Under the pieces are notes generated by a model. The model had not been told where the DNA came from. It saw only the letters and a list, made by a program, of their open reading frames with translations, and searched no databases. The position numbers and the translations under genes are program-made. 64,000 bases of DNA from VAZQ01 sp963721005 (GTDB lineage Bacteria; Pseudomonadota; Alphaproteobacteria; Rhizobiales; Xanthobacteraceae), in assembly GCA_963721005.1 (NCBI GenBank), contig CAVRHR010000004.1, positions 992,001 through 1,056,000 of the forward strand, written 5' to 3'. Positions 1-8,927 of this stretch are shown one piece after another. Within the stretch, counting starts at the first letter, position 1. The number at the start of each line of letters is the position of its first letter.

Positions 1-194
1 ATAGTGGTCGTCAGATCGCGCCGCGCCACGTCCACCAGCACCCGCTGGCGCAGCTTGATGCGCTCGAGGTCGCTGCGGTTGAGCCGCAGCGTCTCCTCCG
101 CATAGGAGCCGCGGTCCGCATAGTCGAAGAACATCCTGGGGACCCGGCGGCGGGCCAGGAGCCGCATGTCCTCGATGCAGGTCATCATGCGCAT
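1..194 (-). CDS. FMN-dependent L-lactate dehydrogenase-like protein, N-terminal part (cut by window start)
   Basis: Only the first 64 residues lie in the window; the gene runs off the left edge. The N-terminus reads MRMMTCIEDMRLLARRR and continues with a PRMFFDYAD segment. This matches the conserved start of the FMN-dependent alpha-hydroxy-acid dehydrogenase family (L-lactate dehydrogenase, lactate to pyruvate), where the phenylalanine/tyrosine-rich 'MFFDYAD' stretch precedes the first barrel strand. The ATG at 194 was chosen because the family usually begins a few residues before 'TCIEDLR'; two further ATGs follow at 188 and 185. FMN-binding and catalytic residues lie outside the window, so the substrate cannot be confirmed; glycolate oxidase-type relatives are an alternative. 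Confidence 0.75.
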   Translation of the reverse strand, partial: MRMMTCIEDMRLLARRRVPRMFFDYADRGSYAEETLRLNRSDLERIKLRQRVLVDVARRDLTTT

Positions 195-379
195 GGCCAG
201 GCACTCGGCCGGATCGCCCGGAACCGCGGGGCGGAACCCGCAATCACCACCGGGGCCGCACGCCGTCAAGTTGTGAGGCGAGGGTCCGGCCGACCCCGAC
301 CCCAGCCCCCGCCCGTTGCCGATGCGCGGAACGCTTGGGCTGCCCCCGGGTTGATTCGGGCCAAGGCAGGAGAAGATCG

Positions 380-580
380 ATGCGCCCCAGGAACGACGCC
401 GTCCCGGACGGCGGGAGGTCCGGAGAGAAGCGGGCGGAAAACCCGGCTGAACGGCGGCAGCGCCTCGAAAAATCCCTGGAATCGGGCCTGGAGGATACCT
501 TCCCGGCCTCTGATGCCATCAGCGCGGTCCAACCGGCCCCGACCCCGCAGGACCAAAAGACGGCGAGGGACGGTACGTAG
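380..580 (+). CDS. small conserved protein with FPASD motif
   Basis: A 66-residue protein beginning at an ATG preceded by a good ribosome-binding site (AGGAGAAG, about 6 bases upstream). It is charged in the first half (R/E-rich) and carries LEDTFPASDAIS near residues 36-47. This resembles a family of short rhizobial proteins of unknown function that share 'L-E-x-(S/T)-F-P-A-S-D-P'. No signal peptide or membrane segment is visible. It is a single gene between the lactate dehydrogenase-like gene and glmM. The motif supports a real gene; the function is unknown. Confidence 0.55.
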   Translation: MRPRNDAVPDGGRSGEKRAENPAERRQRLEKSLESGLEDTFPASDAISAVQPAPTPQDQKTARDGT

Positions 581-730
581 GGCCCACCTTCGAGCCGGCC
601 GACGCCTGGCGCCCGCCGCCGGTGGCGGCTTAATTCATCATGGCGGCAGATTTTCCTCTATTTTTACCGGAATTTGTTCCTGGAAAAGGCCTATCATGGC
701 GGACGTATCCGCGCCGGGATTTAGGAAAGC

Positions 731-2074
731 ATGGCTCGCAAGTATTTCGGGACCGATGGCATCCGGGGTCGCGCCAACAGCGTGATCGTGCCGGAATTGG
801 CGTTGCGGGTCGGGCAGGCCGCGGGTTTGGCCTTTCGCCGTGGCGACCACCGCCACCGGGTAGTGATCGGCAAGGACACCCGCCTGTCGGGCTACATGAT
901 CGAGACCGCCATGGTGGCCGGCTTCACCTCGGTCGGCATGGACGTGCTGTTGCTCGGCCCGATGCCGACGCCGGCGGTCGCCATGCTCACCCGCTCGATG
1001 CGCGCCGACATCGGCGTGATGATATCGGCCTCGCATAACAGCTATGACGACAACGGCATCAAGCTGTTCGGACCCGACGGCTACAAGCTCTCGGACGCGG
1101 TCGAGCAGGAGATCGAGACACTGATCGATTCCGACCTGTCCACGAGGCTGGCGAAGAGCGCCGATCTCGGTCGCGCGACGCGCATCGAAGGCGAGCGCGC
1201 TCGCTACATCGAATTCGCCAAGCGCACGCTGCCGCGTGCGCTCAGTCTCGATGGTCTGCGCATCGTGGTGGATTGCGCCAACGGCGCCGCCTATCGGGTG
1301 GTGCCGGAGGCCCTGTGGGAGCTGGGCGCCGACGTGGTGCCGATCGGGGTCGAGCCCGACGGCTTCAACATCAACCGCGATTGCGGCTCGACCGAGCCGG
1401 CCGCGCTCTGCGCCAAGGTCAAGGAGATGCGGGCCGATATCGGCATCGCGCTCGACGGCGATGCCGATCGCGTCATCATCTCCGACGAGCGCGGCCATCT
1501 GGTCGATGGCGACCAGCTGCTGGCGGTGATCGCCGCGAGCTTCCAGGAGGACGGCCGCCTCACCACGCCCAGCGTAGTCGCCACCGTGATGTCGAACCTC
1601 GGCCTCGAGCGCTATCTAGCTGGGCTCGGCCTATCGCTCGCCCGCACCCCGGTCGGCGATCGCTACGTGCTCGAACACATGCGCGAGCACCATATCAATG
1701 TCGGCGGCGAGGCCTCTGGCCACATCATTCTTTCCGACTACACCACCACCGGCGACGGCTTCGTGGCCGCGCTGCAGGTCCTGGCGGTGCTCAAGAAGCG
1801 CGATCAGCCGGTGTCGAAGGTCTGCCACCGCTTCGATCCGCTGCCGCAGGTGCTCAAGAACGTGCGTTACAACGGCGGCAAGCCGCTGGAGGCCGCCAAG
1901 GTTCGCTCCGCGATCCGGGAGGCGGAACAGCGCCTCAACGGCCACGGTCGCCTCATCGTTCGCTCGTCGGGCACCGAGCCGGTGATCCGGGTAATGGGTG
2001 AGGGCGAGGACCGCGTGCTGGTCGAGGAGGTCGTCGACGGTATCGTCGATGCCCTGAGCCACGTCACCGCCTGA
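731..2074 (+). CDS. glmM: phosphoglucosamine mutase
   Basis: A 447-residue cytosolic enzyme converting glucosamine-6-phosphate to glucosamine-1-phosphate, the second step towards UDP-GlcNAc for peptidoglycan and lipopolysaccharide. The N-terminus MARKYFGTDGIRG is the GlmM signature. The phosphoserine active-site loop ISASHN places the catalytic serine at residue 101; the metal-binding DGDADR loop lies near residue 245, and a SSGTEPVIRVM phosphate-binding loop is near the C-terminus. Length matches the family (about 445-450). The ATG at 731 follows a TAGGAAAG ribosome-binding site. It is intact and has normal codon use for this genome. Nothing in the sequence suggests another hexose mutase. 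Confidence 0.97.
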   Translation: MARKYFGTDGIRGRANSVIVPELALRVGQAAGLAFRRGDHRHRVVIGKDTRLSGYMIETAMVAGFTSVGMDVLLLGPMPTPAVAMLTRSMRADIGVMISASHNSYDDNGIKLFGPDGYKLSDAVEQEIETLIDSDLSTRLAKSADLGRATRIEGERARYIEFAKRTLPRALSLDGLRIVVDCANGAAYRVVPEALWELGADVVPIGVEPDGFNINRDCGSTEPAALCAKVKEMRADIGIALDGDADRVIISDERGHLVDGDQLLAVIAASFQEDGRLTTPSVVATVMSNLGLERYLAGLGLSLARTPVGDRYVLEHMREHHINVGGEASGHIILSDYTTTGDGFVAALQVLAVLKKRDQPVSKVCHRFDPLPQVLKNVRYNGGKPLEAAKVRSAIREAEQRLNGHGRLIVRSSGTEPVIRVMGEGEDRVLVEEVVDGIVDALSHVTA

Positions 2075-2103
2075 TCCCGAGCAGCAAAAAATGCCGTTGT
2101 CCA

Positions 2104-2136
2104 CGCGTCTGTGGCTCGCCGTGGCGAGCAGACGCG
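2104..2136 (+). terminator. hairpin after glmM
   Basis: The outer stem CGCGTCTG/CAGACGCG encloses an inner stem CTCGCC/GGCGAG with a 3-base bulge, 30 bases after the glmM stop. There is no T-run, so it may be a 3' end stabiliser or a Rho-linked end instead of an intrinsic terminator. Confidence 0.4.
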
Positions 2137-2341
2137 CCCGGCGCCGCCTTTGCGCCGCAATCGTTAACAATCAATCGATCGGTGCTGGATCACCCCGCGC
2201 CCGTCTTGCGGCCGGCGACAAAGATTAAGCTTCACGGTTAAGAGTTAAGGTTAAGCTCCATTTAACGGTTTGCTGCCATCCTCCGCTTCGTTGGTTCATC
2301 CCTGTGGGGCCTGCGCTCCGATAGGACGAAAGGACGAAGTC

Positions 2342-3214
2342 ATGAGTAGTGTGAGAATATTGGCGCTCGCGGGAGCTGCCGCCGCGGCGATGAGCACGGC
2401 GGCATTGGCCGCTGACTTTCCTCCCGCCCTTCCACCGGCGCAGCCGGCCTATCAACCGGCGGCTTCCGAATCGGGCTGGTATCTGCGCGGCGACGTCGGC
2501 GTCGGCGTGCAGAGGTTCCAGGCGTTCGATCATTTCCAGACGAACTCGGTGTTCGTGTGGCCGGCAAGCTGGCAGATCGTGCAGAAAGAGGCGGACGACG
2601 CCGCTTTCATCGACGTCGGCGTCGGCTACCAGATGAACAACTGGCTGCGCTTCGACTTCACCGCCGAGCATCGCGCGATGGCCAAGTTCAAGGTGCTGGG
2701 CAGCTACGGCGGCGCTTTCTGCGCCGGCGGCACCGCGACCTGCTTCGACCAATACGACGGCTCGCACTCCGCCGAGGTCTTCCTGGCCAACGCCTATCTC
2801 GATCTCGGTACCTGGTGGTGCCTGACGCCGTTCGTCGGCGTCGGCGTGGGCGGGGCTTGGAACACCGTCTCGAGCCTGACCGATGTGGGATTCACTACCG
2901 TGGCGCCCGGCTTCGGCTTTGCGGCGTCGGACAATTCGTCGTGGAATCTCGCCTGGTCGGCGACCGCCGGCTTGACCTACAACGTCTCGAGCAATCTCAA
3001 GCTCGAGTTCGCCGCGCGCTATTTGAATCTCGGTACCATCAAGACCGCGGTGATCAACTGCTCGTCGGTCGGCTGCTCGTCGCCGCCGAATACTGGACCC
3101 TCCGCCTCCTACACGCTCACGAACTTCAATTCGTTGGACTTCAAGCTCGGCATGCGCTGGATGTTCCAGCCGGAGGCGCCGGTCTATTCGCCGCCGCTCA
3201 TCCGCAAGGGCTGA
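2342..3214 (+). CDS. outer-membrane beta-barrel protein (Omp25/31-like)
   Basis: A 290-residue protein with a signal peptide (about residues 1-23, ending ALAA before DFPPALPP). A proline-rich linker follows, then alternating hydrophobic and polar strands with many aromatic residues at the ends, for example GWYLRGDVGVG near residue 41 and a final strand ending in KLGMRWMF. It is probably an eight-strand porin-like barrel of the Rhizobiales Omp25/31 kind, located in the outer membrane. The start at 2342 was chosen over an in-frame codon at 2270 because it gives the signal peptide directly. Four cysteines in pairs (FCAGGTATC; NCSSVGCSS) may form periplasmic disulfides. The specific function is unknown. 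It is followed by a clear terminator, so it is transcribed alone. Confidence 0.85.
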   Translation: MSSVRILALAGAAAAAMSTAALAADFPPALPPAQPAYQPAASESGWYLRGDVGVGVQRFQAFDHFQTNSVFVWPASWQIVQKEADDAAFIDVGVGYQMNNWLRFDFTAEHRAMAKFKVLGSYGGAFCAGGTATCFDQYDGSHSAEVFLANAYLDLGTWWCLTPFVGVGVGGAWNTVSSLTDVGFTTVAPGFGFAASDNSSWNLAWSATAGLTYNVSSNLKLEFAARYLNLGTIKTAVINCSSVGCSSPPNTGPSASYTLTNFNSLDFKLGMRWMFQPEAPVYSPPLIRKG

Positions 3215-3240
3215 GCGCTCCTCGATCCGGACTTTTTCGA

Positions 3241-3269
3241 ACGGCGCGGGATTTTCCCGCGCCGTTTTC
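3241..3269 (+). terminator. intrinsic terminator after the first barrel gene
   Basis: A 10-bp perfect stem, CGGCGCGGGA / TCCCGCGCCG, with a TTT loop is followed by TTTTC, 28 bases after the stop at 3214. Confidence 0.85.
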
Positions 3270-3376
3270 GTTGTGCGGCGGGCCGGCGGCGCCGCGAGCT
3301 AACCGCTCATTAAGGTTAATCAATCATGATGCGGCAATGCGCCGGCTCCCAACTCCGTCAAACACATGAGGCCGTC

Positions 3377-4201
3377 ATGCGTTGCCTGCTCGCTGCCCTG
3401 GGCCTGATCGGCCTCCTTTCCCCCGCCTTCGCGGCCGATTACGAGCTTCCGACCTTGCGCGGATCGGAGACCTTCGTGCCGGCCTACCCGGTCTATTTCA
3501 GCTGGCAGGGTTTTTATGCCGGCGGTCACCTCAGCTACAGCAGCCTGCAGTCCGATTTTAGTGGCTCGACGCAGCCGCTGGTCGCCTACTCGTTGCGTAA
3601 CTCGACCATCCTGGCCGAGATGAACCCCGATCAGTGGCCGGTGCTCGGCAGCAGGGCCACCAATTCGGCCGGCGTCGGCGGCTTCGTCGGCTACAACTTT
3701 CAATGGGACAGCGCGATCATCGGGCTCGAGCTCAACTATACCCACACCTCGCTCAATGCCGCAGCGCCGAGCTCTCCGCTCACGCGCCGGCAGACCGTCG
3801 GTGGATTGATCAACGATGTCACCGTCGACGCCAGCGGCTCGCTGCACGTTACCGATGTCGCGACCACGCGGGCCCGTCTGGGCTGGGCGATCGGCAACTT
3901 CATGCCCTACGCCACGCTCGGCCTGGCATTCGGTCGCGCCGACCAGGCGCTTTCCATCGATGTCAACGTGGTTGAAACGGATCCCAATACGAAGCTCGTG
4001 GTCGGGGTGTTCGACTTTCCGAACAGCCAAGCCAAGAACGGGGCCTACCTGTATGGCTTCTCCGGCGGCGGCGGGCTCGATTTCGCGTTGACGCAGAACA
4101 TCTTTGCGCGTGCGGAGTACGAATATATCCAGTGGCAGCGGCTTTGGCAGATCGAATCGGGCATCCACAACTTCCGCGCCGGTCTCGGCGTGAAATTTTA
4201 G
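3377..4201 (+). CDS. outer-membrane beta-barrel protein
   Basis: A 274-residue protein with a clear signal peptide (MRCLLAALGLIGLLSPAFA, cleavage before ADYELP). The barrel motif GFYAGGHLSYSS lies about 50 residues in, GYNFQWD in the middle, and the C-terminal strand ends FRAGLGVKF with a terminal phenylalanine typical for BAM-dependent insertion. An in-frame ATG at 3326 would add 17 residues before the signal peptide and is less likely. Its relation to the upstream barrel gene is the shared Omp25/31-like fold; the sequences are different, so they are not a recent duplication. The ligand is unknown. Confidence 0.85.
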   Translation: MRCLLAALGLIGLLSPAFAADYELPTLRGSETFVPAYPVYFSWQGFYAGGHLSYSSLQSDFSGSTQPLVAYSLRNSTILAEMNPDQWPVLGSRATNSAGVGGFVGYNFQWDSAIIGLELNYTHTSLNAAAPSSPLTRRQTVGGLINDVTVDASGSLHVTDVATTRARLGWAIGNFMPYATLGLAFGRADQALSIDVNVVETDPNTKLVVGVFDFPNSQAKNGAYLYGFSGGGGLDFALTQNIFARAEYEYIQWQRLWQIESGIHNFRAGLGVKF

Positions 4202-4329
4202 GGCGGCGAAGCGGCCCGGGCGGAAACGGCTCCCGCCTGTACAAATACCGTGATTTGCGCACCGCATCGGTTGCGGCCGCGATGCCGGCAAGAGCGAATT
4301 CGGCGCCCGAGTGACGCGCGATGCTTGAC

Positions 4330-4406
4330 GGCGCGCCCGCACTTGCCTATCTCGGCTGCCGGGACACCCCTCCCCACCGAGGGGCGCCTATCTGGAAGGA
4401 TAGACC
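4330..4406 (+). promoter_or_regulatory. structured serC leader (candidate serC RNA motif)
   Basis: Two hairpins directly precede the serC start. The first pairs CCCCT (4367-4371) with AGGGG (4380-4384). The second pairs CTATCT (4388-4393) with GGATAG (4398-4403) and hides the AAGGA ribosome-binding site in its stem, 3 bases before the ATG. A conserved leader called the serC motif has been described upstream of alphaproteobacterial serC genes; the position and RBS-containing hairpin fit, but I recognise it from layout, not by alignment. The likely role is control of serine biosynthesis at translation initiation. Confidence 0.6.
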
Positions 4407-5579
4407 ATGACCACCGCGATGCCGTCCGTGCGGCCCGTCGTTCCGCACTTCTCCTCCGGCCCCTGTGCCAAGCGCCCCGGCTGGAGCCTGCAGGCCCTCA
4501 CCGACGCGGTTCTGGCCCGCTCGCACCGCTCCAAGATCGGCAAGGCCAAGCTCAAGCGCGCCATCGATCTCACCCGCGATATCCTGCAAGTCCCGGCCGA
4601 CTACCGCATCGGCATCGTGCCGGCTTCCGACACCGGGGCGGTCGAGATGGCGTTGTGGTCGCTGCTGGGACCGCGCCCGGTCACCGTGCTGGCATGGGAA
4701 TCGTTCGGCGACGGCTGGGTCACCGACATCACCAAGCAGCTCAAGCTGAAGGACGTGGCGGTGCTCAAGGCCGGCTACGGCGAGCTCCCGGATCTGTCCA
4801 AGGTCGATTGGGCGAGCGACGTCGTCTTCACCTGGAACGGCACCACCTCCGGGGTGCGGGTTCCGGATGCCGATTGGGTCGCGGCCGGACGCGAGGGCCT
4901 GAGCATCTGCGACGCAACCTCGGCCGCCTTCGCCCAGCCGCTCGATTTCGCCAAGCTCGATGTCGTCACGCTGTCCTGGCAGAAGGTGCTGGGCGGCGAG
5001 GCGGCGCACGGCATGCTGATCCTCTCCCCGCGCGCGGTCGAGCGGCTCAAGAGCTACACGCCGCCGTGGCCGATGCCGAAGATTTTTCGTCTGACCAATG
5101 CCGGCAAGCTGATCGAGGGCATCTTCGAGGGCGAGACCATCAACACGCCCTCGATGCTGTGCGTGGAGGATTATCTCGACACGCTCAACTGGGCGAAGTC
5201 GATCGGCGGCCTCAAGGCGCTCATCGGGCGGGCCGACGCCAACACCAGGGCGGTCGCCGACTGGGTGGCGGCGACGCCCTGGGTCGACTTCCTGGCCAAG
5301 CAGCCGGCGATCCGCTCCAACACCTCCGTCTGCCTGCGGGTGGTCGATCCGGCCGTGACGGCGCTCACCGCGGACGCGCAAGCCGTCTTCATCAAGGGCC
5401 TGGTGGCGTCGCTGGAGAAGGAGAATATCGCCTACGATATCGACGCCTACCGCGATGCGCCGTCCGGTCTGCGGGTGTGGTGCGGGGCGACGGTCGAGCG
5501 GAGCGACGTCGAGGCCCTGACGCTCTGGCTCGATTGGGCGTTCGCCAAGGCCAAAGCCGCGCTGCCCAAGGTGGCGTGA
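4407..5579 (+). CDS. serC: phosphoserine aminotransferase
   Basis: A 390-residue PLP enzyme of the alphaproteobacterial SerC type. It transfers an amino group from glutamate to 3-phosphohydroxypyruvate in serine biosynthesis. The N-terminal HFSSGPCAKRPGW segment is typical of this branch, and SWQKVLGGEAAHGM carries the PLP-binding lysine at about residue 193. The length is normal for the branch, which is longer than the E. coli enzyme. The start codon lies directly after the leader hairpins. serA follows after 95 bases on the same strand, so the two pathway genes probably form one transcript. Confidence 0.95.
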   Translation: MTTAMPSVRPVVPHFSSGPCAKRPGWSLQALTDAVLARSHRSKIGKAKLKRAIDLTRDILQVPADYRIGIVPASDTGAVEMALWSLLGPRPVTVLAWESFGDGWVTDITKQLKLKDVAVLKAGYGELPDLSKVDWASDVVFTWNGTTSGVRVPDADWVAAGREGLSICDATSAAFAQPLDFAKLDVVTLSWQKVLGGEAAHGMLILSPRAVERLKSYTPPWPMPKIFRLTNAGKLIEGIFEGETINTPSMLCVEDYLDTLNWAKSIGGLKALIGRADANTRAVADWVAATPWVDFLAKQPAIRSNTSVCLRVVDPAVTALTADAQAVFIKGLVASLEKENIAYDIDAYRDAPSGLRVWCGATVERSDVEALTLWLDWAFAKAKAALPKVA

Positions 5580-5674
5580 GCTTCGAACCAAGCGGAGCGC
5601 CGAGACATCGACGGTCCGGGAGTCGGGTCCGCGCGCCTCGCGCCGCAATCATCAGCTCAAAGCAGGATATCGCC

Positions 5675-7261
5675 ATGCCGCCCAAAGTCCTCATCTCCGA
5701 TTCGCTCTCGCCTGCGGCCGTGCAGATCTTCAAGGATCACGGGGTGGAGGTCGATTTTCAGCCCAAGCTCGGCGGCGACAAGGACAAGCTGGCCGAGCTG
5801 ATCGGCAATTTCGACGGCCTTGCCATCCGCTCGGCCACCAAGGTCACGCCGAAAATCCTCGAGCGTGCCAATAATCTCAAGGTGATCGGGCGCGCCGGCA
5901 TCGGGGTCGACAATGTCGATATCCCGGCCGCCACCGCCCGCGGCATCATCGTGATGAACACGCCGTTCGGCAACTCGATCACCACCGCCGAGCACGCCAT
6001 CACCCTGATGCTGGCGCTCGCCCGGCAGATTCCGCAGGCCAATTCCTCGACCCAAGCCGGCAAGTGGGAGAAGAACCGCTTCATGGGCGTCGAGATCACC
6101 GGTAAGACGCTCGGCGTCATCGGCTGCGGCAATATCGGTTCGATCGTCGCCGATCGCGGGCACGGCCTGCGCATGAAGGTGATCGCCTACGATCCGTTCT
6201 TGTCGCCCGAGCGCGCCGTCGATCTCGGCGTCGAGAAGGTGGAGCTCGCCGAGCTGTTCAAGCGCGCCGATTTCATCACCCTGCACACCCCCTTGACCGA
6301 CAAGACCAAGGACATCATCGACGGCAGGGCGCTCACCATGATGAAGAAGGGCGTGCGCATCATCAATTGCGCGCGCGGCGGATTGGTGGACGAGAAGGCG
6401 TTGCGGGCGGCGCTCGATTCCGGGCAGGTCGCGGGCGCCGCCTTCGACGTGTTCGTGGAGGAGCCGGCGACCCAGAATCCGCTGTTCGGGCACCCCAACG
6501 TGGTCTGCACCCCGCATCTGGGCGCTGCCACGACCGAGGCGCAAGAGAATGTGGCGCTGCAGATCGCCGAGCAGATGTCGGACTATCTATTGCGCGGCGC
6601 CATCTCCAACGCCGTCAATTTCCCCTCCATCACCGCCGAGGAGGCGCCGAGATTGAAGCCGCTCATCGCGCTAGCGGAACGGCTCGGCTCCTTCGCAGGC
6701 CAGCTCACCGACAGCGGGATCAACAAGGTGCAGCTCGCCTACGAGGGCGCGGTGGCGCAGATGAACACCAAGGCGCTGACCTCCTCGGCCGTCGCCGGGT
6801 TGCTGCGGCCCATGCTGCAGGATGTCAACGTGGTCTCGGCGCCGAGCATCGCCAAGGAGCGCGGCATCGTGGTCGAGGAAATGACGCGCGAGGCGGCCGG
6901 CGACTACGACAGCCTGATCACGTTGACGGTGGTCACCGAAAATCAATCGCGGTCGGTTTCCGGCACCGTCTTCGCCGACGGGCGGCCGCGCATCGTCAAC
7001 ATCAAGGGCATCCGCATGGATGCCGAGTTCGGTCCCTCGATGATCTACATCACCAACCAGGACCGACCCGGCTTCATCGGCCGCTTCTCCTCGACGCTGG
7101 GCGAGGCCGGCATCAACATCGCGACCTTTCACGTCGGACGCGATGTGCCGGGCGGCAACGCCATTGCGCTGATCGAGATCGACGGCGAGCTGCCGCCGCC
7201 GGTGCTGGCCGCGGTGCGGGCGCTGCCGCAGGTGCAGCAGGCCAAGCCGCTGCGGTTCTGA
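5675..7261 (+). CDS. serA: D-3-phosphoglycerate dehydrogenase
   Basis: A 528-residue enzyme that oxidises 3-phosphoglycerate with NAD+ as the first step of serine synthesis. The order is: N-terminal catalytic domain (PKVLISDSLS), Rossmann NAD-binding domain with GVIGCGNIGSIVA near residue 150, INCARGGLVDE near residue 230, and the catalytic histidine in CTPHLGAAT near residue 280. An ASB-type spacer domain and a C-terminal ACT domain (MIYITNQDRPGFIG) at about residues 450-528 follow. The length is that of the long SerA type with both regulatory domains. The reading frame is also open far upstream through serC, but that is a shadow; the ATG at 5675 gives the family N-terminus after an AGCAGGA site. 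Confidence 0.96.
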   Translation: MPPKVLISDSLSPAAVQIFKDHGVEVDFQPKLGGDKDKLAELIGNFDGLAIRSATKVTPKILERANNLKVIGRAGIGVDNVDIPAATARGIIVMNTPFGNSITTAEHAITLMLALARQIPQANSSTQAGKWEKNRFMGVEITGKTLGVIGCGNIGSIVADRGHGLRMKVIAYDPFLSPERAVDLGVEKVELAELFKRADFITLHTPLTDKTKDIIDGRALTMMKKGVRIINCARGGLVDEKALRAALDSGQVAGAAFDVFVEEPATQNPLFGHPNVVCTPHLGAATTEAQENVALQIAEQMSDYLLRGAISNAVNFPSITAEEAPRLKPLIALAERLGSFAGQLTDSGINKVQLAYEGAVAQMNTKALTSSAVAGLLRPMLQDVNVVSAPSIAKERGIVVEEMTREAAGDYDSLITLTVVTENQSRSVSGTVFADGRPRIVNIKGIRMDAEFGPSMIYITNQDRPGFIGRFSSTLGEAGINIATFHVGRDVPGGNAIALIEIDGELPPPVLAAVRALPQVQQAKPLRF

Positions 7262-7578
7262 TCGGGGGCAGGCGTCCCTCCGGCAGAGCCGCCGGCCCGG
7301 CCGCTGGCTTCCTGCCGCAGGATTGCCGCGGCGCCGCCTCCGAATTGCCCGTCAGCGGGGCAATTTGTTCCCCGCGGGTCACCGGGGCCGTGCTGCAGTG
7401 CGACAATACGCCTGAAAAACCAACCGCTTAGCTTGTACCTGAGCGGTACGCGCGCGAACCTGCCGCCTTGCTTGATCGGGCCGCTTCCGTTATCCCGGAC
7501 CCGGGGGCGAACGGCGGGCAAGTGTCTGTTGATTCGCGATTTATCTCAGGCTTCGGCTCGCTTTGAAAAAGGTAACTC
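7262..7578. other. intergenic serA-purA
   Basis: There are 317 bases with no credible gene. The region probably holds the purA promoter. I see no clear hairpin, repeat or recognised leader motif. Confidence 0.5.
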
Positions 7579-8871
7579 ATGGCCAATGTGGTCGTGGTCG
7601 GCTCCCAGTGGGGCGACGAGGGTAAGGGGAAGGTCGTCGACTGGCTGTCGGAGCAGGCCGACATCGTGGTTCGCTTCCAGGGCGGGCACAATGCGGGCCA
7701 CACGCTGGTCATCGACGGGGTCACCTACAAGCTCTCGCTGCTGCCCTCGGGCGTGGTGCGGCTGGGCAAGCTGTCGGTCATCGGCAACGGCGTCGTGCTC
7801 GATCCGCGCGCGCTGCTCGACGAGATCGATCGGCTGGCGCAACAGGGCGTCAAGGTCACGCCACAAAGCCTGCGGATTGCCGAGAACGCATGCCTGATCC
7901 TGCCGCTGCATCAGCAGCTCGATGTCGTTCGCGAATCCTCGAACAGCTTGACCCGCATCGGCACCACCGGACGCGGCATCGGGCCGGCCTATGAGGACAA
8001 GGTCGGGCGCCGGGCGATCCGGCTCATGGACCTCGCCGACCTGCCGGGGCTCGGCCACAAGATCGATCGCCTGCTGGCCCATCATAATGCGCTGCGCCGC
8101 GGACTCGGGCTCGACGAGGTGAGCCCGCGGACGGTCCAGCAGCAGCTCGAAAGCGTGGCCCCGCTGGTGCTTCCCTACATGGCTTCGGTGTGGTCGCTGC
8201 TCGATCAGAAGCGGCGCGAGGGCAAGCGCATCCTGTTCGAAGGCGCGCAGGGCGCGCTTCTCGACATCGACCACGGCACCTATCCGTTCGTGACCTCGTC
8301 CAACACGGTTGCGGCCCAGGCGGCGACCGGGTCCGGCCTCGGTCCGGCCGCCATCGGCTATGTGCTCGGCATCTGCAAGGCCTATACGACCCGGGTCGGG
8401 CAGGGGCCGTTTCCGACCGAGCTGGACAGCGCGATCGGCCGGCAGATGGGCGAGCGCGGGCGGGAGTTCGGGACCGTTACGGGCCGGCCGCGGCGCTGCG
8501 GTTGGTTCGATGCCGTCCTGGTGCGCCAGACGGTGCGCACCAGCGGGATCAACGGCTTGGCACTCACCAAGCTCGATATCCTCGACGGACTGGGCGACAT
8601 TCAGGTTTGTGTAGGATATCGTCTGGACGGGCGGGAGATCGATTACCTGCCGGCCGGGGAGGGCGCCCAGGCCAGGGTAGAGCCGATCTATGAGACGATC
8701 GCGGGTTGGCAGGAGCCGACGGCCCGGGCGCGCTCCTGGGCGCAGCTGCCGGCACCGGCGATCAAATATGTGCGTCGCATCGAGGAATTGGTTGGTTGCC
8801 CGGTTGCTCTGCTCTCGACCAGCCCGGAACGCGAGGACACGATTCTGATGCATAATCCGTTCGAAATCTGA
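7579..8871 (+). CDS. purA: adenylosuccinate synthetase
   Basis: A 430-residue cytosolic enzyme joining IMP and aspartate with GTP in AMP synthesis. The N-terminus contains the P-loop-like QWGDEGKGK with the catalytic Asp at residue 13 and GGHNAGHT with the catalytic His near residue 41. GRGIGPAYEDK and the IMP/GTP-binding segments TTGRG and GRPRRCGWFD are present, as is KLDILDGL near the C-terminus. The length is exactly that of the family. It is intact and preceded by an AAAAAGGTAA ribosome-binding region. Confidence 0.97.
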   Translation: MANVVVVGSQWGDEGKGKVVDWLSEQADIVVRFQGGHNAGHTLVIDGVTYKLSLLPSGVVRLGKLSVIGNGVVLDPRALLDEIDRLAQQGVKVTPQSLRIAENACLILPLHQQLDVVRESSNSLTRIGTTGRGIGPAYEDKVGRRAIRLMDLADLPGLGHKIDRLLAHHNALRRGLGLDEVSPRTVQQQLESVAPLVLPYMASVWSLLDQKRREGKRILFEGAQGALLDIDHGTYPFVTSSNTVAAQAATGSGLGPAAIGYVLGICKAYTTRVGQGPFPTELDSAIGRQMGERGREFGTVTGRPRRCGWFDAVLVRQTVRTSGINGLALTKLDILDGLGDIQVCVGYRLDGREIDYLPAGEGAQARVEPIYETIAGWQEPTARARSWAQLPAPAIKYVRRIEELVGCPVALLSTSPEREDTILMHNPFEI

Positions 8872-8927
8872 ACCTGTTGGAGATCCGAGAAGCAATCGGC
8901 GCGCCGAAGGCTTGAAGCTAGACACCC

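Noticed and set aside
638..1498. Long minus-strand frame opposite glmM
   Set aside because: Antisense shadow with no domain; glmM on the plus strand is certain.
4250..5674. Open frame running through serC into serA, 1003 codons in total
   Set aside because: The part before 5675 is arginine/glycine-rich shadow of serC in a high-GC genome; SerA family sequence begins exactly at 5675.
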